Shown in pieces: positions 7,186-15,770 of a stretch of 39,413 nucleotides of DNA. Numbering within the stretch: position 1 is the stretch's first letter; each line of letters begins with the position of its first letter. Origin of the DNA: a virus; IMG/VR virus record IMGVR_UViG_3300037421_000076, positions 1 through 39,413 of that record. One strand, given 5' to 3'. The position numbers and the translations under genes were made by a program. A model generated the notes under the pieces. That model had not been told where the DNA came from. It worked only from the letters and a program-made list of their open reading frames with translations, and made no database searches.

Positions 7186-7728
7186 ATGCCCGGTATCGAA
7201 GACCTGAGCCCAGCCGACCAGCAGGCACACCGCCTCGGCGTGCTGTTGCTCAAGGACCCCGAGGTGGCCCGCCAGGCGAAGCGCTTGGCGAAGAAAGCCG
7301 ATCCGTCGCTGCGCATCCCCGAGATTGAGCTCGAGGATCAGATCGAGAAGGCGAACGAGAAGAACGCCGAAAAGGTCGCTGAGCTCGAGCAGCGCCTCAT
7401 CAAGCAGGACGTGGACAACCGCCGCGCCGCCTTCCGCGCCGACTGCAAGGAAAAGGGCCTCGATCCCGATGAAGTCGAGAAGATCGTGGTCGCCGAGAAG
7501 TGCTCGACCGCGACCGCCATCAAGATCGCGACCATGCAGCGCGACACCGCCGAGCCGACCGCCGGCGACGTGGCTCACGGCGGCAACCCGCCGCACACCC
7601 CCATCGACATGCGCCCTGATCAGGACTGGCGGAAGTTGCAGGGCAACTCCCTACGCCGCCGCTCCGCGACGCTGGCGCACGAGATGGTCGATCAGTTTCG
7701 TACTCAGAGGCGGACCGCCGCCCGGTGA
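7186..7728 (+). CDS. Probable scaffolding protein (180 aa)
   Basis: Scaffolding proteins fill the prohead during capsid assembly and leave before packaging. This product lies directly before the capsid gene, is highly charged, and is mostly helical with a coiled-coil segment (LEDQIEKANEKNAEKVAEL at residues 48-67, continuing to about 80). It ends in a basic C-terminal tail (LRRRSATLAHEMVDQF, then RTQRRTAAR) of the kind scaffolds use to bind capsid. Position and composition are the evidence, since scaffolds diverge too fast to recognise by sequence. The size is small but within range. Confidence 0.65.
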   Translation: MPGIEDLSPADQQAHRLGVLLLKDPEVARQAKRLAKKADPSLRIPEIELEDQIEKANEKNAEKVAELEQRLIKQDVDNRRAAFRADCKEKGLDPDEVEKIVVAEKCSTATAIKIATMQRDTAEPTAGDVAHGGNPPHTPIDMRPDQDWRKLQGNSLRRRSATLAHEMVDQFRTQRRTAAR

Positions 7729-7774
7729 TCTAACACTCATTCCCGTGGGGGCGGGGTAACTTGGAGCTGAGAAC

Positions 7775-8794
7775 ATGCCCGTTCCCGGTGGAATGCTTCC
7801 CGCAACAGGCCCGCAATATTCCGAACTTGCGGCCATTACCCGGCGCGCTTTCATACCGCAGCTGATCGTTCAGATTTACAACGCCTCGCCTCTCATGGCG
7901 GCGTTGCTCGCGAACGCGCAGTCCGCCGGCGGTGGCGTGTCCTCGGTCACGGTGCCCGTCCAGGGCTCGCCGATGGTGGTCGCATCCGCCGCCGGTTACG
8001 ACGGCTCCTTCACCCCGCCGCCTCCGCTCGCTGCCGTGCAGGACGCGGAATTCAACCTGCAGCTAGTGCTCACCCCGATCCCGTTCCTCGGGATGGAAGG
8101 CCTGGTGCAGGTCGATCACGCGGTGATCCCGCTCATCCAGGCGCGCATGAACGATGCGACCAACGCCACGATGGACTTCATGGCGAACGGTGCGTACTCG
8201 AACATCTCGACGACCAACAATCAGGTCATCGGGCTAGACGGCGCGATCGACAACGGCACCAACCTCGTCGTCTACGGCAACATCAACCGGACGGCGAACC
8301 CGTGGTGGCAGTCCTACATCAAGGCCTCAGGCGGCGGCAACCCGACCCGTAAGACCGTGATGCAGTGGATCGTGGGCCTCAACCGCTACTGCGGTGAGCA
8401 GCCGAGCTTCGGCGTCACGGACGCCGGCACCTGGGCGAACCTCGCGCAGGACTATGTAGGCGCCGAGACCTACATGATCACCCCGGGGAATGCCTTCGAC
8501 TCCGACGCCGACCGGCCGCGCGCCGCGTTCAAGGCGCTCGATGTCGCCGGCGTCCCGGTCTACATGGACCCGTATTTCCCGGTCGCCGACGCCGGGAACA
8601 TCCAGCTGGTCAACTCCAATTACCTCAACGGTTATTGGCATGATCAGGCTGCGTTCAACTTCTCGGGCTTCGAGTCGACGATTCCCAACTTCCAGATCGG
8701 CTACGTGGGAGTGCTGGTCAATGCCTGGCAGATCGTCAACGTGAAGCCGAAGGCCAACGGTCGAGTCACCGGCTACACCTCGCTGCCCATCTGA
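7775..8794 (+). CDS. Major capsid protein (339 aa)
   Basis: The coat protein forms the icosahedral head. It follows the scaffold candidate, is the right size (339 aa), and has the balanced, Ala/Gly/Asn-rich composition of HK97-fold coat proteins. It contains a beta-rich stretch around VTVPVQGSPMVVASAAGY, a helical segment (RMNDATNATMDFMANGA) and a late-domain pattern ending in NAWQIVNVKPKANGRVTG. The ATG at 7775 has a GGAG ribosome site in a 46-bp leader that also contains a GTGGGGGCGGGG run. No cleaved prodomain or protease gene is evident. Confidence 0.8.
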   Translation: MPVPGGMLPATGPQYSELAAITRRAFIPQLIVQIYNASPLMAALLANAQSAGGGVSSVTVPVQGSPMVVASAAGYDGSFTPPPPLAAVQDAEFNLQLVLTPIPFLGMEGLVQVDHAVIPLIQARMNDATNATMDFMANGAYSNISTTNNQVIGLDGAIDNGTNLVVYGNINRTANPWWQSYIKASGGGNPTRKTVMQWIVGLNRYCGEQPSFGVTDAGTWANLAQDYVGAETYMITPGNAFDSDADRPRAAFKALDVAGVPVYMDPYFPVADAGNIQLVNSNYLNGYWHDQAAFNFSGFESTIPNFQIGYVGVLVNAWQIVNVKPKANGRVTGYTSLPI

Positions 8795-8807
8795 TCGCGG
8801 AGCACGT

Positions 8808-9464
8808 ATGCAACAGCTTCAGGCACTTCCGAATAGCGCATTTGTTCAGCCGGAATTCGCGACCACGGCCGTGCCGATCGCGATGGGCGCGGGCGGCCTC
8901 ATGGCGTTGCAGAACGCCGGCGCGGGCTCGAACGTCGCGCTCCTCACCTTCAACTCAGCGCACGGCTACACCGCGACGCTGCAGGCGAGCGGCTTCACCC
9001 TGATCCAGAACGTCACGACCAACCACGTACCGATGCAGGCGGGCGGCGTCAGCACGCAGACGTTCCTCCTCTTCCAGCTCACCGGTGCCACGGTCAACAC
9101 GGCGGTCAACGGGTTCACGATGGCGGTGCTCGCGATCCCATCGACCACGACCATGCTCGTCGCGTGTCCGGTGACGGGCACGAACCCGACCGTCACGGCG
9201 GCGAGCTTCATTCCGGCCTTCGCGTTGCAGTACGGGCAGTTCAATGTGGCGCTCGGCGCGAACTGCGCCGTCAGCTACAACCCGGACAACACGGGCTCGC
9301 CCTACATCAACACCGGCGTCAACACCGTGCCGGCGCCGGTCTTCCGGCAGCTCCAGGCTGTCAGCACCACCGCTCAGATCGAGAGTGAGGGCTACGCCGC
9401 GCAGACGATCGTTCTCGCGAGCGGCGGCGCCGGAACCTCGCGCTGGTCGCAGTACTTCCGCTGA
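8808..9464 (+). CDS. Possible capsid accessory or decoration protein (218 aa)
   Basis: The protein is rich in Ala, Thr, Val, Asn and Gly, nearly free of Lys, and predicted to be beta-rich throughout (for example STTTMLVACPVTGTNPTVT). This composition fits a virion surface protein rather than an enzyme. It begins 13 bases after the capsid stop, where decoration or head-stabilising proteins are commonly encoded. No specific family is recognised; a minor capsid or head fibre role is inferred from position. Confidence 0.6.
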   Translation: MQQLQALPNSAFVQPEFATTAVPIAMGAGGLMALQNAGAGSNVALLTFNSAHGYTATLQASGFTLIQNVTTNHVPMQAGGVSTQTFLLFQLTGATVNTAVNGFTMAVLAIPSTTTMLVACPVTGTNPTVTAASFIPAFALQYGQFNVALGANCAVSYNPDNTGSPYINTGVNTVPAPVFRQLQAVSTTAQIESEGYAAQTIVLASGGAGTSRWSQYFR

Positions 9465-9492
9465 TCCGTAACCTGCAAGAGGAGTGGGGGCG

Positions 9493-9891
9493 ATGGAAAT
9501 GATCAAGGTGATCAACCACAACGAGGAGACCATACGCGGTCGCTTCGATGGGGAAGATTTCGAGTTTCCTCCGGGTAAGGCGGTGAACATTCCGCTCGAT
9601 GCCGCCAAGCACATCTTCGGGCTTGGCGAGGAGGACAAGAGCCAGGCACTCAACATGCTCGGCTGGCTCGTGCCCGGGCGCGACACCATGAAGGACGCGC
9701 TCACAAAGCTCGACAAGGTTTCCTTCCTCGAGGGCCGCACCGTCTACGCAGACGAAGAGGGCTTCGAGGATGCCGAGCCGCCCGGCCAGGTCGAGCGGCC
9801 GCGCCGCAAAACCGGGGGACGCCCCCACGTCGCAGGTCCCGGTGGGGAGTCGGAGGCTGGCGGGCGACCGCCGGCCTCCGCGAACCCCTGA
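9493..9891 (+). CDS. Hypothetical head-region protein (132 aa)
   Basis: I start this at ATG 9493, 8 bases after an AGAGGAG site at 9478-9484; the frame also opens at GTG 9484, which overlaps that site. The first 85 residues look folded, with a beta start (IKVINHNEETIRGRFDGEDF) and helices around AAKHIFGLGEEDKSQALNML. The last 40 residues are Pro/Gly/Arg-rich and probably disordered. Proteins of this pattern occur between capsid and connector genes in other podoviruses, but I know no function. Confidence 0.6.
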   Translation: MEMIKVINHNEETIRGRFDGEDFEFPPGKAVNIPLDAAKHIFGLGEEDKSQALNMLGWLVPGRDTMKDALTKLDKVSFLEGRTVYADEEGFEDAEPPGQVERPRRKTGGRPHVAGPGGESEAGGRPPASANP

Positions 9892-9902
9892 GTGCCTGAC
9901 GT

Positions 9903-10556
9903 GTGGGGCAGCTTGACACCTACACGACGCTGACCCGCCGTCTGCTCTCGGATCCCCAGGGGCAGTACTGGGGGGTGCAGGAAATCACTGACGACATCAA
10001 CCAGGCGCGCATCCGCGTCGCCGCTGATACGAAGTGCCTGCGTCAGTTGATCACGGGAATCAACCTCGTCGCAGCTCAGGAAAATTACCCCATCGTCGCA
10101 ACGGTGAACGGCGGCACTCCGGCGAATCTCGGGCTACAGGTCATCGAAATCATATCGGTGACGATCTACTGGGGCACGCTGCGCGTGAAGTGCCAGAACA
10201 GGAGCTTCACCGAGCAGGATGCGAAGCTACGCATCTTCCAGAACTACCAGACGCGGCCTGGCTCGCTCGCGATCATGGGTAACACCAACGTGTACCTGAA
10301 CCCCGTGCCGGACCAGGCCTACGTGTCCGACTGGGACGTGGTGATTGTCCCAGCTCCGCTCACGAGCTCCGCGAGCCCCGAGGTGATCCCGACGGTATTC
10401 ACGCCGCTCGTGCCGTTTTGGGCCGCTCACCTTGCGAAGTACGGTGAGCAGTCGCTGCAAGAGTCGGACATTTTCTACAAAAAGTATCTGACGGAGCGCA
10501 TCGCCGCGTCGTTCGCATCCTTCTCGTCTCGCTTCCGTGATGCCTACCGGCGGTAG
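9903..10556 (+). CDS. Probable head-tail adaptor protein (217 aa)
   Basis: This product likely forms the ring between portal and tail nozzle (the role of P22 gp4). The N-terminus (YTTLTRRLLSDPQGQYWG, then ITDDINQARIRVAADTKC) is the helical opening of podovirus adaptor-type proteins. A beta-rich middle follows, and then a long helical C-terminus (AHLAKYGEQSLQESDIFYKK). The gene precedes the nozzle candidate by 5 bases, matching the usual gene order. The start is GTG 9903. The call is by pattern and order, not by a database match. Confidence 0.65.
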   Translation: MGQLDTYTTLTRRLLSDPQGQYWGVQEITDDINQARIRVAADTKCLRQLITGINLVAAQENYPIVATVNGGTPANLGLQVIEIISVTIYWGTLRVKCQNRSFTEQDAKLRIFQNYQTRPGSLAIMGNTNVYLNPVPDQAYVSDWDVVIVPAPLTSSASPEVIPTVFTPLVPFWAAHLAKYGEQSLQESDIFYKKYLTERIAASFASFSSRFRDAYRR

Positions 10557-10561
10557 TCGCC

Positions 10562-12142
10562 GTGGCACAGAAAGTCGAAGCGAAGGAAGAGCGACCGCTT
10601 CAGAGCTTTTCGCTTAAAAACTTCCTCGCGGTCGACACGACCAATCAGCGCTTTGCGACTTTCAAGCCGGAGTCGATGTATGCGCTCGAGAACGCGCAGC
10701 CGGTCGGCTTCGGCAACATCCACTCGATCAACGATATCTCGGCGTCGCTTCACAACTACGCGGGCGACACCATCTACTACGATGAAAACGTCAACATCAA
10801 CAACACCGAGTTCCTGATCCAGGCATCGACCAACGGGAAGCTCTTCGCTTACAACGTCCCGGGCGGGACGGCCACGCAGATCAACGGCGCCGCTGTGCTC
10901 TCGGGCTCGGGCACCTTCGTCGTTCAGTGGAACAACAGCAACGCGCTGATCATCGACTCGACCGGCCTCTATCAGTGGAACGGCGCCGGCAACATCGTGC
11001 TCGTTTCAGGGAGCGGCGCGCCTTCTAGCGGGCAGGCGATTGCCGTCTATGGCAACCGGGTATGGGTGGCGCAGAACCGCACACTCACGTGGTCGGCGCC
11101 CGGGTCCTTCACCGACTACACCGTGACCAATGGCGGGGGCTCGACGACGCTCGTCGATCCGGTGCTGCGCTCGAACATCTCGGCGCTCTTCGCCGCTAAC
11201 GGGTACCTGTACGTATTCGGCACCAGCTCGGTAAATTCCATCTCGGACCTCTACGTGCCTTCGGGCGCTTCGCCACCGACGCCGAACTTCACCAACCTCA
11301 ACATCACGCCGATCAGCGGGACGGACCAACCGAGCTCGATACAGTCCTACGGGCGTCTCGTGCTCTTCGCGAATCGGTGGGGCGTGTGGTCGATCTATGG
11401 CACGACGGTGCAGAGCATCTCAAGCCAAGACCCCAACAACGCTTACTTCTCTGCAATCGACGGCACCTGGCAATTCGCAGACTTCACACAAGCCATCTCC
11501 GGCGGTCAGGTGGTGTCCAATAATCTCCTGTGCGCTGCGGTCCTGATGAACCGGAGGGCCGACCCCATCTTCGGCTCGAACACCGTGCTCATGATGTACC
11601 AGGGGGATGCGGCCGGCGGGAAGTGGTGGAACGCGAACTATGGGGCGGTGACTCGCATCTCGACGGCCTTTGTGAACAACGCGCCCGCGCTCTTTGGGTA
11701 CATCGGCAACCAGCTCTACCAGCTTTTCGCCAACGCAGCCTCATCGCCTGCGGCGCTAATCATGACGCCCCTTTGGGACTTCGGCGATCCGATCACTCAG
11801 AAGCAGGCGATCAAGGGTGGCGTCGGGATCTCGGTTGCTGGCGCGAATACCAACGCGATTACGCTCTACCTCGACACCGTGCGCACCTCAACGCCGTTTG
11901 GTGTGAGCGCAGTCGGGCAAATCATATGGGTGAACAACTTGGGCGCCACCGTGCAGTGGGTCAACAGCGTGCCCGCGAACGTGAACTGGGTCCCGGGCCT
12001 CAATCAAACGTACTGGGGACAGGCGCCGCAGGGCTTCGCGAAGTACATTGGCATGCGCCTCACAACGGTCCAAGGCACGACCTTCGAGGTGAATTCCTTT
12101 ATGCTCGACTACAAGTGGGGCGCGCGCTGGGTGGGTAACTAA
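10562..12142 (+). CDS. Tail nozzle / packaged-DNA stabilization protein, P22 gp10-like (526 aa)
   Basis: The protein is almost entirely beta-strand and Asn/Ser/Thr-rich, with repeated blade-like units (LYQWNGAGNIVLVSGSG; AIAVYGNRVWVAQNRTLTW; LFAANGYLYVFGTSSVNSI; GRLVLFANRWGVWSIYGTT). This looks like a beta-propeller, as in P22 gp10 and related nozzles that plug the podovirus tail after packaging. Its N-terminus (FLAVDTTNQRFATFKPESMYALENAQPVG) is that of related phage proteins. The length is slightly above P22 gp10. The GTG start at 10562 lies just after the adaptor gene. Confidence 0.75.
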   Translation: MAQKVEAKEERPLQSFSLKNFLAVDTTNQRFATFKPESMYALENAQPVGFGNIHSINDISASLHNYAGDTIYYDENVNINNTEFLIQASTNGKLFAYNVPGGTATQINGAAVLSGSGTFVVQWNNSNALIIDSTGLYQWNGAGNIVLVSGSGAPSSGQAIAVYGNRVWVAQNRTLTWSAPGSFTDYTVTNGGGSTTLVDPVLRSNISALFAANGYLYVFGTSSVNSISDLYVPSGASPPTPNFTNLNITPISGTDQPSSIQSYGRLVLFANRWGVWSIYGTTVQSISSQDPNNAYFSAIDGTWQFADFTQAISGGQVVSNNLLCAAVLMNRRADPIFGSNTVLMMYQGDAAGGKWWNANYGAVTRISTAFVNNAPALFGYIGNQLYQLFANAASSPAALIMTPLWDFGDPITQKQAIKGGVGISVAGANTNAITLYLDTVRTSTPFGVSAVGQIIWVNNLGATVQWVNSVPANVNWVPGLNQTYWGQAPQGFAKYIGMRLTTVQGTTFEVNSFMLDYKWGARWVGN

Positions 12143-12143
12143 T

Positions 12144-12476
12144 ATGGTTGTCACTCCCTTTGGCGACCTCGATCTCGACGATGAAGTGGCGCTCGAGCGC
12201 TTCATCGACGCCCATGACCGGCGGCACGCCGTCTACGCGAGCTCCCTCGGAATCCCCGGCACGATCCTGCGCTCGAAGATCGACGGCGACTGGATGCTAC
12301 GCCACGCGGCGAAGCACGTCGTGCTCGCCACTCAGACCGGCATCGACCTGTCGAGCGCGGACGTGAAGGTGTTAGCGCTCAACGGAAAGTGGCGAACGAA
12401 TCAGGAGCTGATCGACTGGTCCGACCTCCATAGCCGCCATCACCTGAAAATAGATCAGCAGCTGAAGATCACCTAG
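12144..12476 (+). CDS. Hypothetical tail-region protein (110 aa)
   Basis: This starts at ATG 12144, directly after the nozzle stop. It is helical and His-rich (DDEVALERFIDAHDRRHAVY; DWMLRHAAKHVVLATQTG; WSDLHSRHHLKID). Small helical genes between nozzle and fibre are common in this phage type, possibly as adaptor or chaperone, but nothing in the sequence settles the role. Confidence 0.6.
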   Translation: MVVTPFGDLDLDDEVALERFIDAHDRRHAVYASSLGIPGTILRSKIDGDWMLRHAAKHVVLATQTGIDLSSADVKVLALNGKWRTNQELIDWSDLHSRHHLKIDQQLKIT

Positions 12477-12489
12477 AGGACACACGCTC

Positions 12490-14178
12490 ATGGCTGGCAA
12501 TCTTACGGGGCTGCACGTATTCGCGAACGACGTTTCGCCCGAGCCGCTGTCGCTCCTCGACACCAACTACTCGGCGCTTAACGCCGCCTTCAACGCGCTG
12601 ATCAACTTCTCTAACTACTACGTCGATACCGGCATCGCGAACGCCATGGCGATCGCGGTCACGGCGAATCAGACCGTTTCGTATGCCGATGGCCTGGTGC
12701 TTCAAATTCAGGTAGCGGCGTCCAACACGGGCGCGACCACTCTCAACGTCGCCGGCATCGGTCCTAAGAACGTAGTCGATCAGGCTGGCAATGCGTTGCC
12801 GGCCGGGATGCTCCTCGGCGGCAGCTATATCACGGTCATCTACCGCGCCACCGCTAATAACTTCCAACTCCTAGATGGAGGGCAATTTGCCGGCGGTTCG
12901 GGCGTCGGTCACAACCCGACCGCATTGGTGGGACTCGCGGCGGTCAATGGTACCGCGGTCACGTTCATGCGGTCGGATGCCGCGCCGCCCATAGATCAGT
13001 CGATCGCTCCCACGTGGACTTCGCTACATACCTTCACCAAGGCCGGCGAAGCGATCCTCGTCAACAGCGCATCGCCCTTTATCCGAATTCAGGACACGGG
13101 AGCTGCCGGTAGCATCATCGAAGTCAAGGCAATAAACCTCAAGGCGATCATCAATTCAAACTGGACGACGACGCCCACGCCATTGTCGTTGCAGATCAAC
13201 GGCACGGAAGCCATTGGGATTGGTACTAATGGTAACGTCACCATTGCTGCGCCGAGCATCGGCACGGCGCTAACCGTCAACACGGCGGCTGCTGCCCTAT
13301 CAGCCGTCTTTACAGATGGCACGGTCAGCGGCTTTATTCAGGCATCTTCAACTCTGTTCGGCGTTGGTACTTCTAGCGCTCACAGGACAGGACTATGGAC
13401 TAACAATATCGAGCGCTTGACGATCAGCAGCGCGGGCGCGGTCACCATCAACGCGCCTAGTAGTGCAGTCATCGCACTCACCATTACAGGACAGGGTGGC
13501 ACTGATGTCTTTGTCACGAATGATGGGGGTTTCTCTCGCTCAGCTACGTTCAATTCGACACACGCGAATGGCGGCTACCTACAGTTAACTCAGAGCGGCG
13601 GTGCATTTGGGCAATTAGGTTCCGGTGCTGCGCTTGTCTCTGGCGTGTCAACAGATTTTGGTCTGAATGTTAGCGGCGCGCATAACGTTTTCCTCGGTGT
13701 TAATGGCACGATAATCCTTAAGGCACTTGGGACTTCGGCTCCGACGCTTCAGGGATACGGCCCGGTCAATGCCGGGCTCGTGGACATGACGCCGGACCAG
13801 GGCTCGTGGACGACGACGCTTAGCAGCAGCTTTGTTGCAAATCCCAACGGCACGCTCAACTGGGTTCGGATCGGAAGTCATGTTCGTATTTTTGCCACGG
13901 CCGACATCAGCGGTACTTCTAACGGCGTGGCGGATTTCTCTGCTAGTGGGCTCCCGGCCGCCATCACCCCCGCACATCTGAAAGTGGTGCTTACTCCCTA
14001 TTGCTACAGCAGTGGCAACATCCAAGAAGCGGCGGTCACAGTGAACACGGGCGGTACGCTGACATTCCAAGTGATAGTTGTAAATGGCGCCCTCGTCCAA
14101 GTGGGCGCAAATAGCTGGGGGAATGCCGGAACGAAGGGCATCAAAGCCGGGTTTGAAATCACCTACAGTTTAGGTTGA
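12490..14178 (+). CDS. Tail fibre or tailspike (562 aa)
   Basis: This is the probable host-recognition protein. The N-terminus (ANDVSPEPLSLLDTNYSALN, then AAFNAL) is the standard opening of many phage tail fibres. A repetitive Ala/Asn/Thr/Gly-rich beta region follows (residues about 50-440), with short repeated phrases such as NSASPFIRIQDTGAAGSI and SSAGAVTINAPS. The C-terminal ~120 residues form a distinct beta domain (WVRIGSHVRIFATADISGTS) ending in EITYSLG, probably the receptor-binding tip. Base composition in the middle (13081-13740) seems somewhat less GC-rich than the neighbours, as expected for exchanged fibre modules. An AGAGGA site precedes the ATG. Confidence 0.8.
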   Translation: MAGNLTGLHVFANDVSPEPLSLLDTNYSALNAAFNALINFSNYYVDTGIANAMAIAVTANQTVSYADGLVLQIQVAASNTGATTLNVAGIGPKNVVDQAGNALPAGMLLGGSYITVIYRATANNFQLLDGGQFAGGSGVGHNPTALVGLAAVNGTAVTFMRSDAAPPIDQSIAPTWTSLHTFTKAGEAILVNSASPFIRIQDTGAAGSIIEVKAINLKAIINSNWTTTPTPLSLQINGTEAIGIGTNGNVTIAAPSIGTALTVNTAAAALSAVFTDGTVSGFIQASSTLFGVGTSSAHRTGLWTNNIERLTISSAGAVTINAPSSAVIALTITGQGGTDVFVTNDGGFSRSATFNSTHANGGYLQLTQSGGAFGQLGSGAALVSGVSTDFGLNVSGAHNVFLGVNGTIILKALGTSAPTLQGYGPVNAGLVDMTPDQGSWTTTLSSSFVANPNGTLNWVRIGSHVRIFATADISGTSNGVADFSASGLPAAITPAHLKVVLTPYCYSSGNIQEAAVTVNTGGTLTFQVIVVNGALVQVGANSWGNAGTKGIKAGFEITYSLG

Positions 14179-14231
14179 GGTGTTTCCATGCTAGGCTCGT
14201 TCCGTCACAACATCACGCGCGGGGGCGCACC

Positions 14232-14537
14232 ATGACTATCAAAGTGGACCTGACGGCAACCATCGTGAACGAACTCGACAAGCCGATCACCGAGGGCGAG
14301 ACGCCGCTCACGATGCGCGTGGCCTTGAAGCGTCTCGCGCTCGCCGACCTCGACGGCAACGGCAACCCGATCAAGGGAGACTCGAAGCTCCCGCGTTACG
14401 AACTCTTCCTCAAGCTCAAGAAGGCGGACGCCGAGGATACGATCGAACTCACGCCAGAAGAGGCGACGCTCTTGCGTGAGGGCGCGCGCGTGTACCCGAC
14501 CGTCATCATGGGCCAGGTGCGAGCCGCGCTCGCGTGA
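14232..14537 (+). CDS. Hypothetical protein after tail fibre (101 aa)
   Basis: I use ATG 14232; the open frame reaches back to 14175, but its translation there is Arg/His/Cys-rich and coding-unlike. The product is alpha/beta: TIKVDLTATIVNELDKPI, a helix with VALKRLALADLDGNGN, then ELTPEEATLLREGARVYP. Small proteins with this strand-Asp/Gly-loop-helix pattern occur near tail genes in other phages. The function is unknown. Confidence 0.6.
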   Translation: MTIKVDLTATIVNELDKPITEGETPLTMRVALKRLALADLDGNGNPIKGDSKLPRYELFLKLKKADAEDTIELTPEEATLLREGARVYPTVIMGQVRAALA

Positions 14538-14540
14538 GCC

Positions 14541-15770
14541 GTGACGCTGCGACTCAATCCGAGCCCCGGCGATCAGTGGCTGTCGGACATCTCGCAGCCC
14601 ATCGCATCGAATCCGCCGCCGCCACCCCAGCCTCCTCAGAATAACAATCAGCCGCCGCCAAGTAGCCAGCCGGGGATCTCGTCACAAATTGGCACCGCGC
14701 TCGGCGTTGCGAGACTAGCCTCGAAGGTGACGGGGACCGGTGTCGGAGCTGTCGGCGGACTCTCAAACCTGACGGGAATCTATAGCGGGCTCGAGCAAGG
14801 CGGTGTCGGCGGCGACCTGAGCGCGGCTGCTAACGCCGCGACGCTCGCCGGGAAACTCGGTGGCACCGCAGTCGACGTGACCGACATGAGTGCAGGGGAA
14901 GCCTCTGCCGTTTCTACAGCACAGGGCGTCGGGCGCAGCCTAGGAGAAGTGGCCCCGGTGCTCGTTGATGCTGCGGCGATCTATAGCTTCGCGAACGCGT
15001 GGCAGTCGGGGAAGACCGGATCGGACGCGCTAGCGGGTGCCGAGTCGGGCGCGGCGATCGGCACCACCATCATGCCAGGCATAGGCACCATTGCTGGCGC
15101 GGTGATCGGCGGTGCGATCGGCGCCCTCTCATCGGCATTCGGCGGTGGCGCGACCGATCCAGAAACGAAGAACTGGCAGAGCTTCATCGACGCGACCGGC
15201 GGCGCGAAGGCGACACCGGCTCAAGTTGCGAAGTATCAGAACATGCACCCGCAGGCGGCGTTCAACCTTCTCGCCGGTGTCATGGACATCAAGAACAACC
15301 GCATCCCGATCGTCAATGCGTTTGGGCGCATGGGCGAAACTAAGTTGTTGAACGGGATGCTCACGCAGATCAACAGCGCCTACAAGGCCGGCAAGATCAA
15401 GCCCGGGTCCTCGCCGCAGCAGATTTTCAAATCCATCGTCACCCCCTGGCTCAACTCCAAGGGAGCCACCATCGGACCTGAGACCGGCGGGCTTCAGCTT
15501 CAGGCGGTGCTCACGAGTCTCATCGGAAGCTGGCAGAAGGGCGGGCTCACTGCCAATACGCCGCTCACTGCGACCGGAAGCAAAGACACGACGATCCCGC
15601 CTTACGCCGGCAACGCCGCGAAAAGCCACCCGCTCGCAACGCAGACGGCTCAGACAGTGACCCAGCAACTAGCGACCTTCGGGACATCCAAGCAGCCCCC
15701 GGTTAATATCCCGCCGTTGCTCGCGATGCCTACTCATCAGCCAATCCGGGCAGGAGTACCACGTGGCTGA
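14541..15770 (+). CDS. Internal virion (ejection) protein with glycine-zipper segments (409 aa)
   Basis: The Pro/Gln/Asn-rich N-terminus (residues 20-45) precedes an Ala/Gly-rich helical region. That region includes a strongly hydrophobic Gly-zipper (MPGIGTIAGAVIGGAIGAL, about residues 180-200), the kind of segment that inserts into membranes. The C-terminal half is helical, then Thr/Pro/Gln-rich. Four such genes in a row (14541, 15763, 17088, 18299) match the ejection-protein cluster of podoviruses, whose products leave the head with the DNA and build a channel across the cell envelope. This is pattern and order only. The start is GTG 14541. Confidence 0.6.
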   Translation: MTLRLNPSPGDQWLSDISQPIASNPPPPPQPPQNNNQPPPSSQPGISSQIGTALGVARLASKVTGTGVGAVGGLSNLTGIYSGLEQGGVGGDLSAAANAATLAGKLGGTAVDVTDMSAGEASAVSTAQGVGRSLGEVAPVLVDAAAIYSFANAWQSGKTGSDALAGAESGAAIGTTIMPGIGTIAGAVIGGAIGALSSAFGGGATDPETKNWQSFIDATGGAKATPAQVAKYQNMHPQAAFNLLAGVMDIKNNRIPIVNAFGRMGETKLLNGMLTQINSAYKAGKIKPGSSPQQIFKSIVTPWLNSKGATIGPETGGLQLQAVLTSLIGSWQKGGLTANTPLTATGSKDTTIPPYAGNAAKSHPLATQTAQTVTQQLATFGTSKQPPVNIPPLLAMPTHQPIRAGVPRG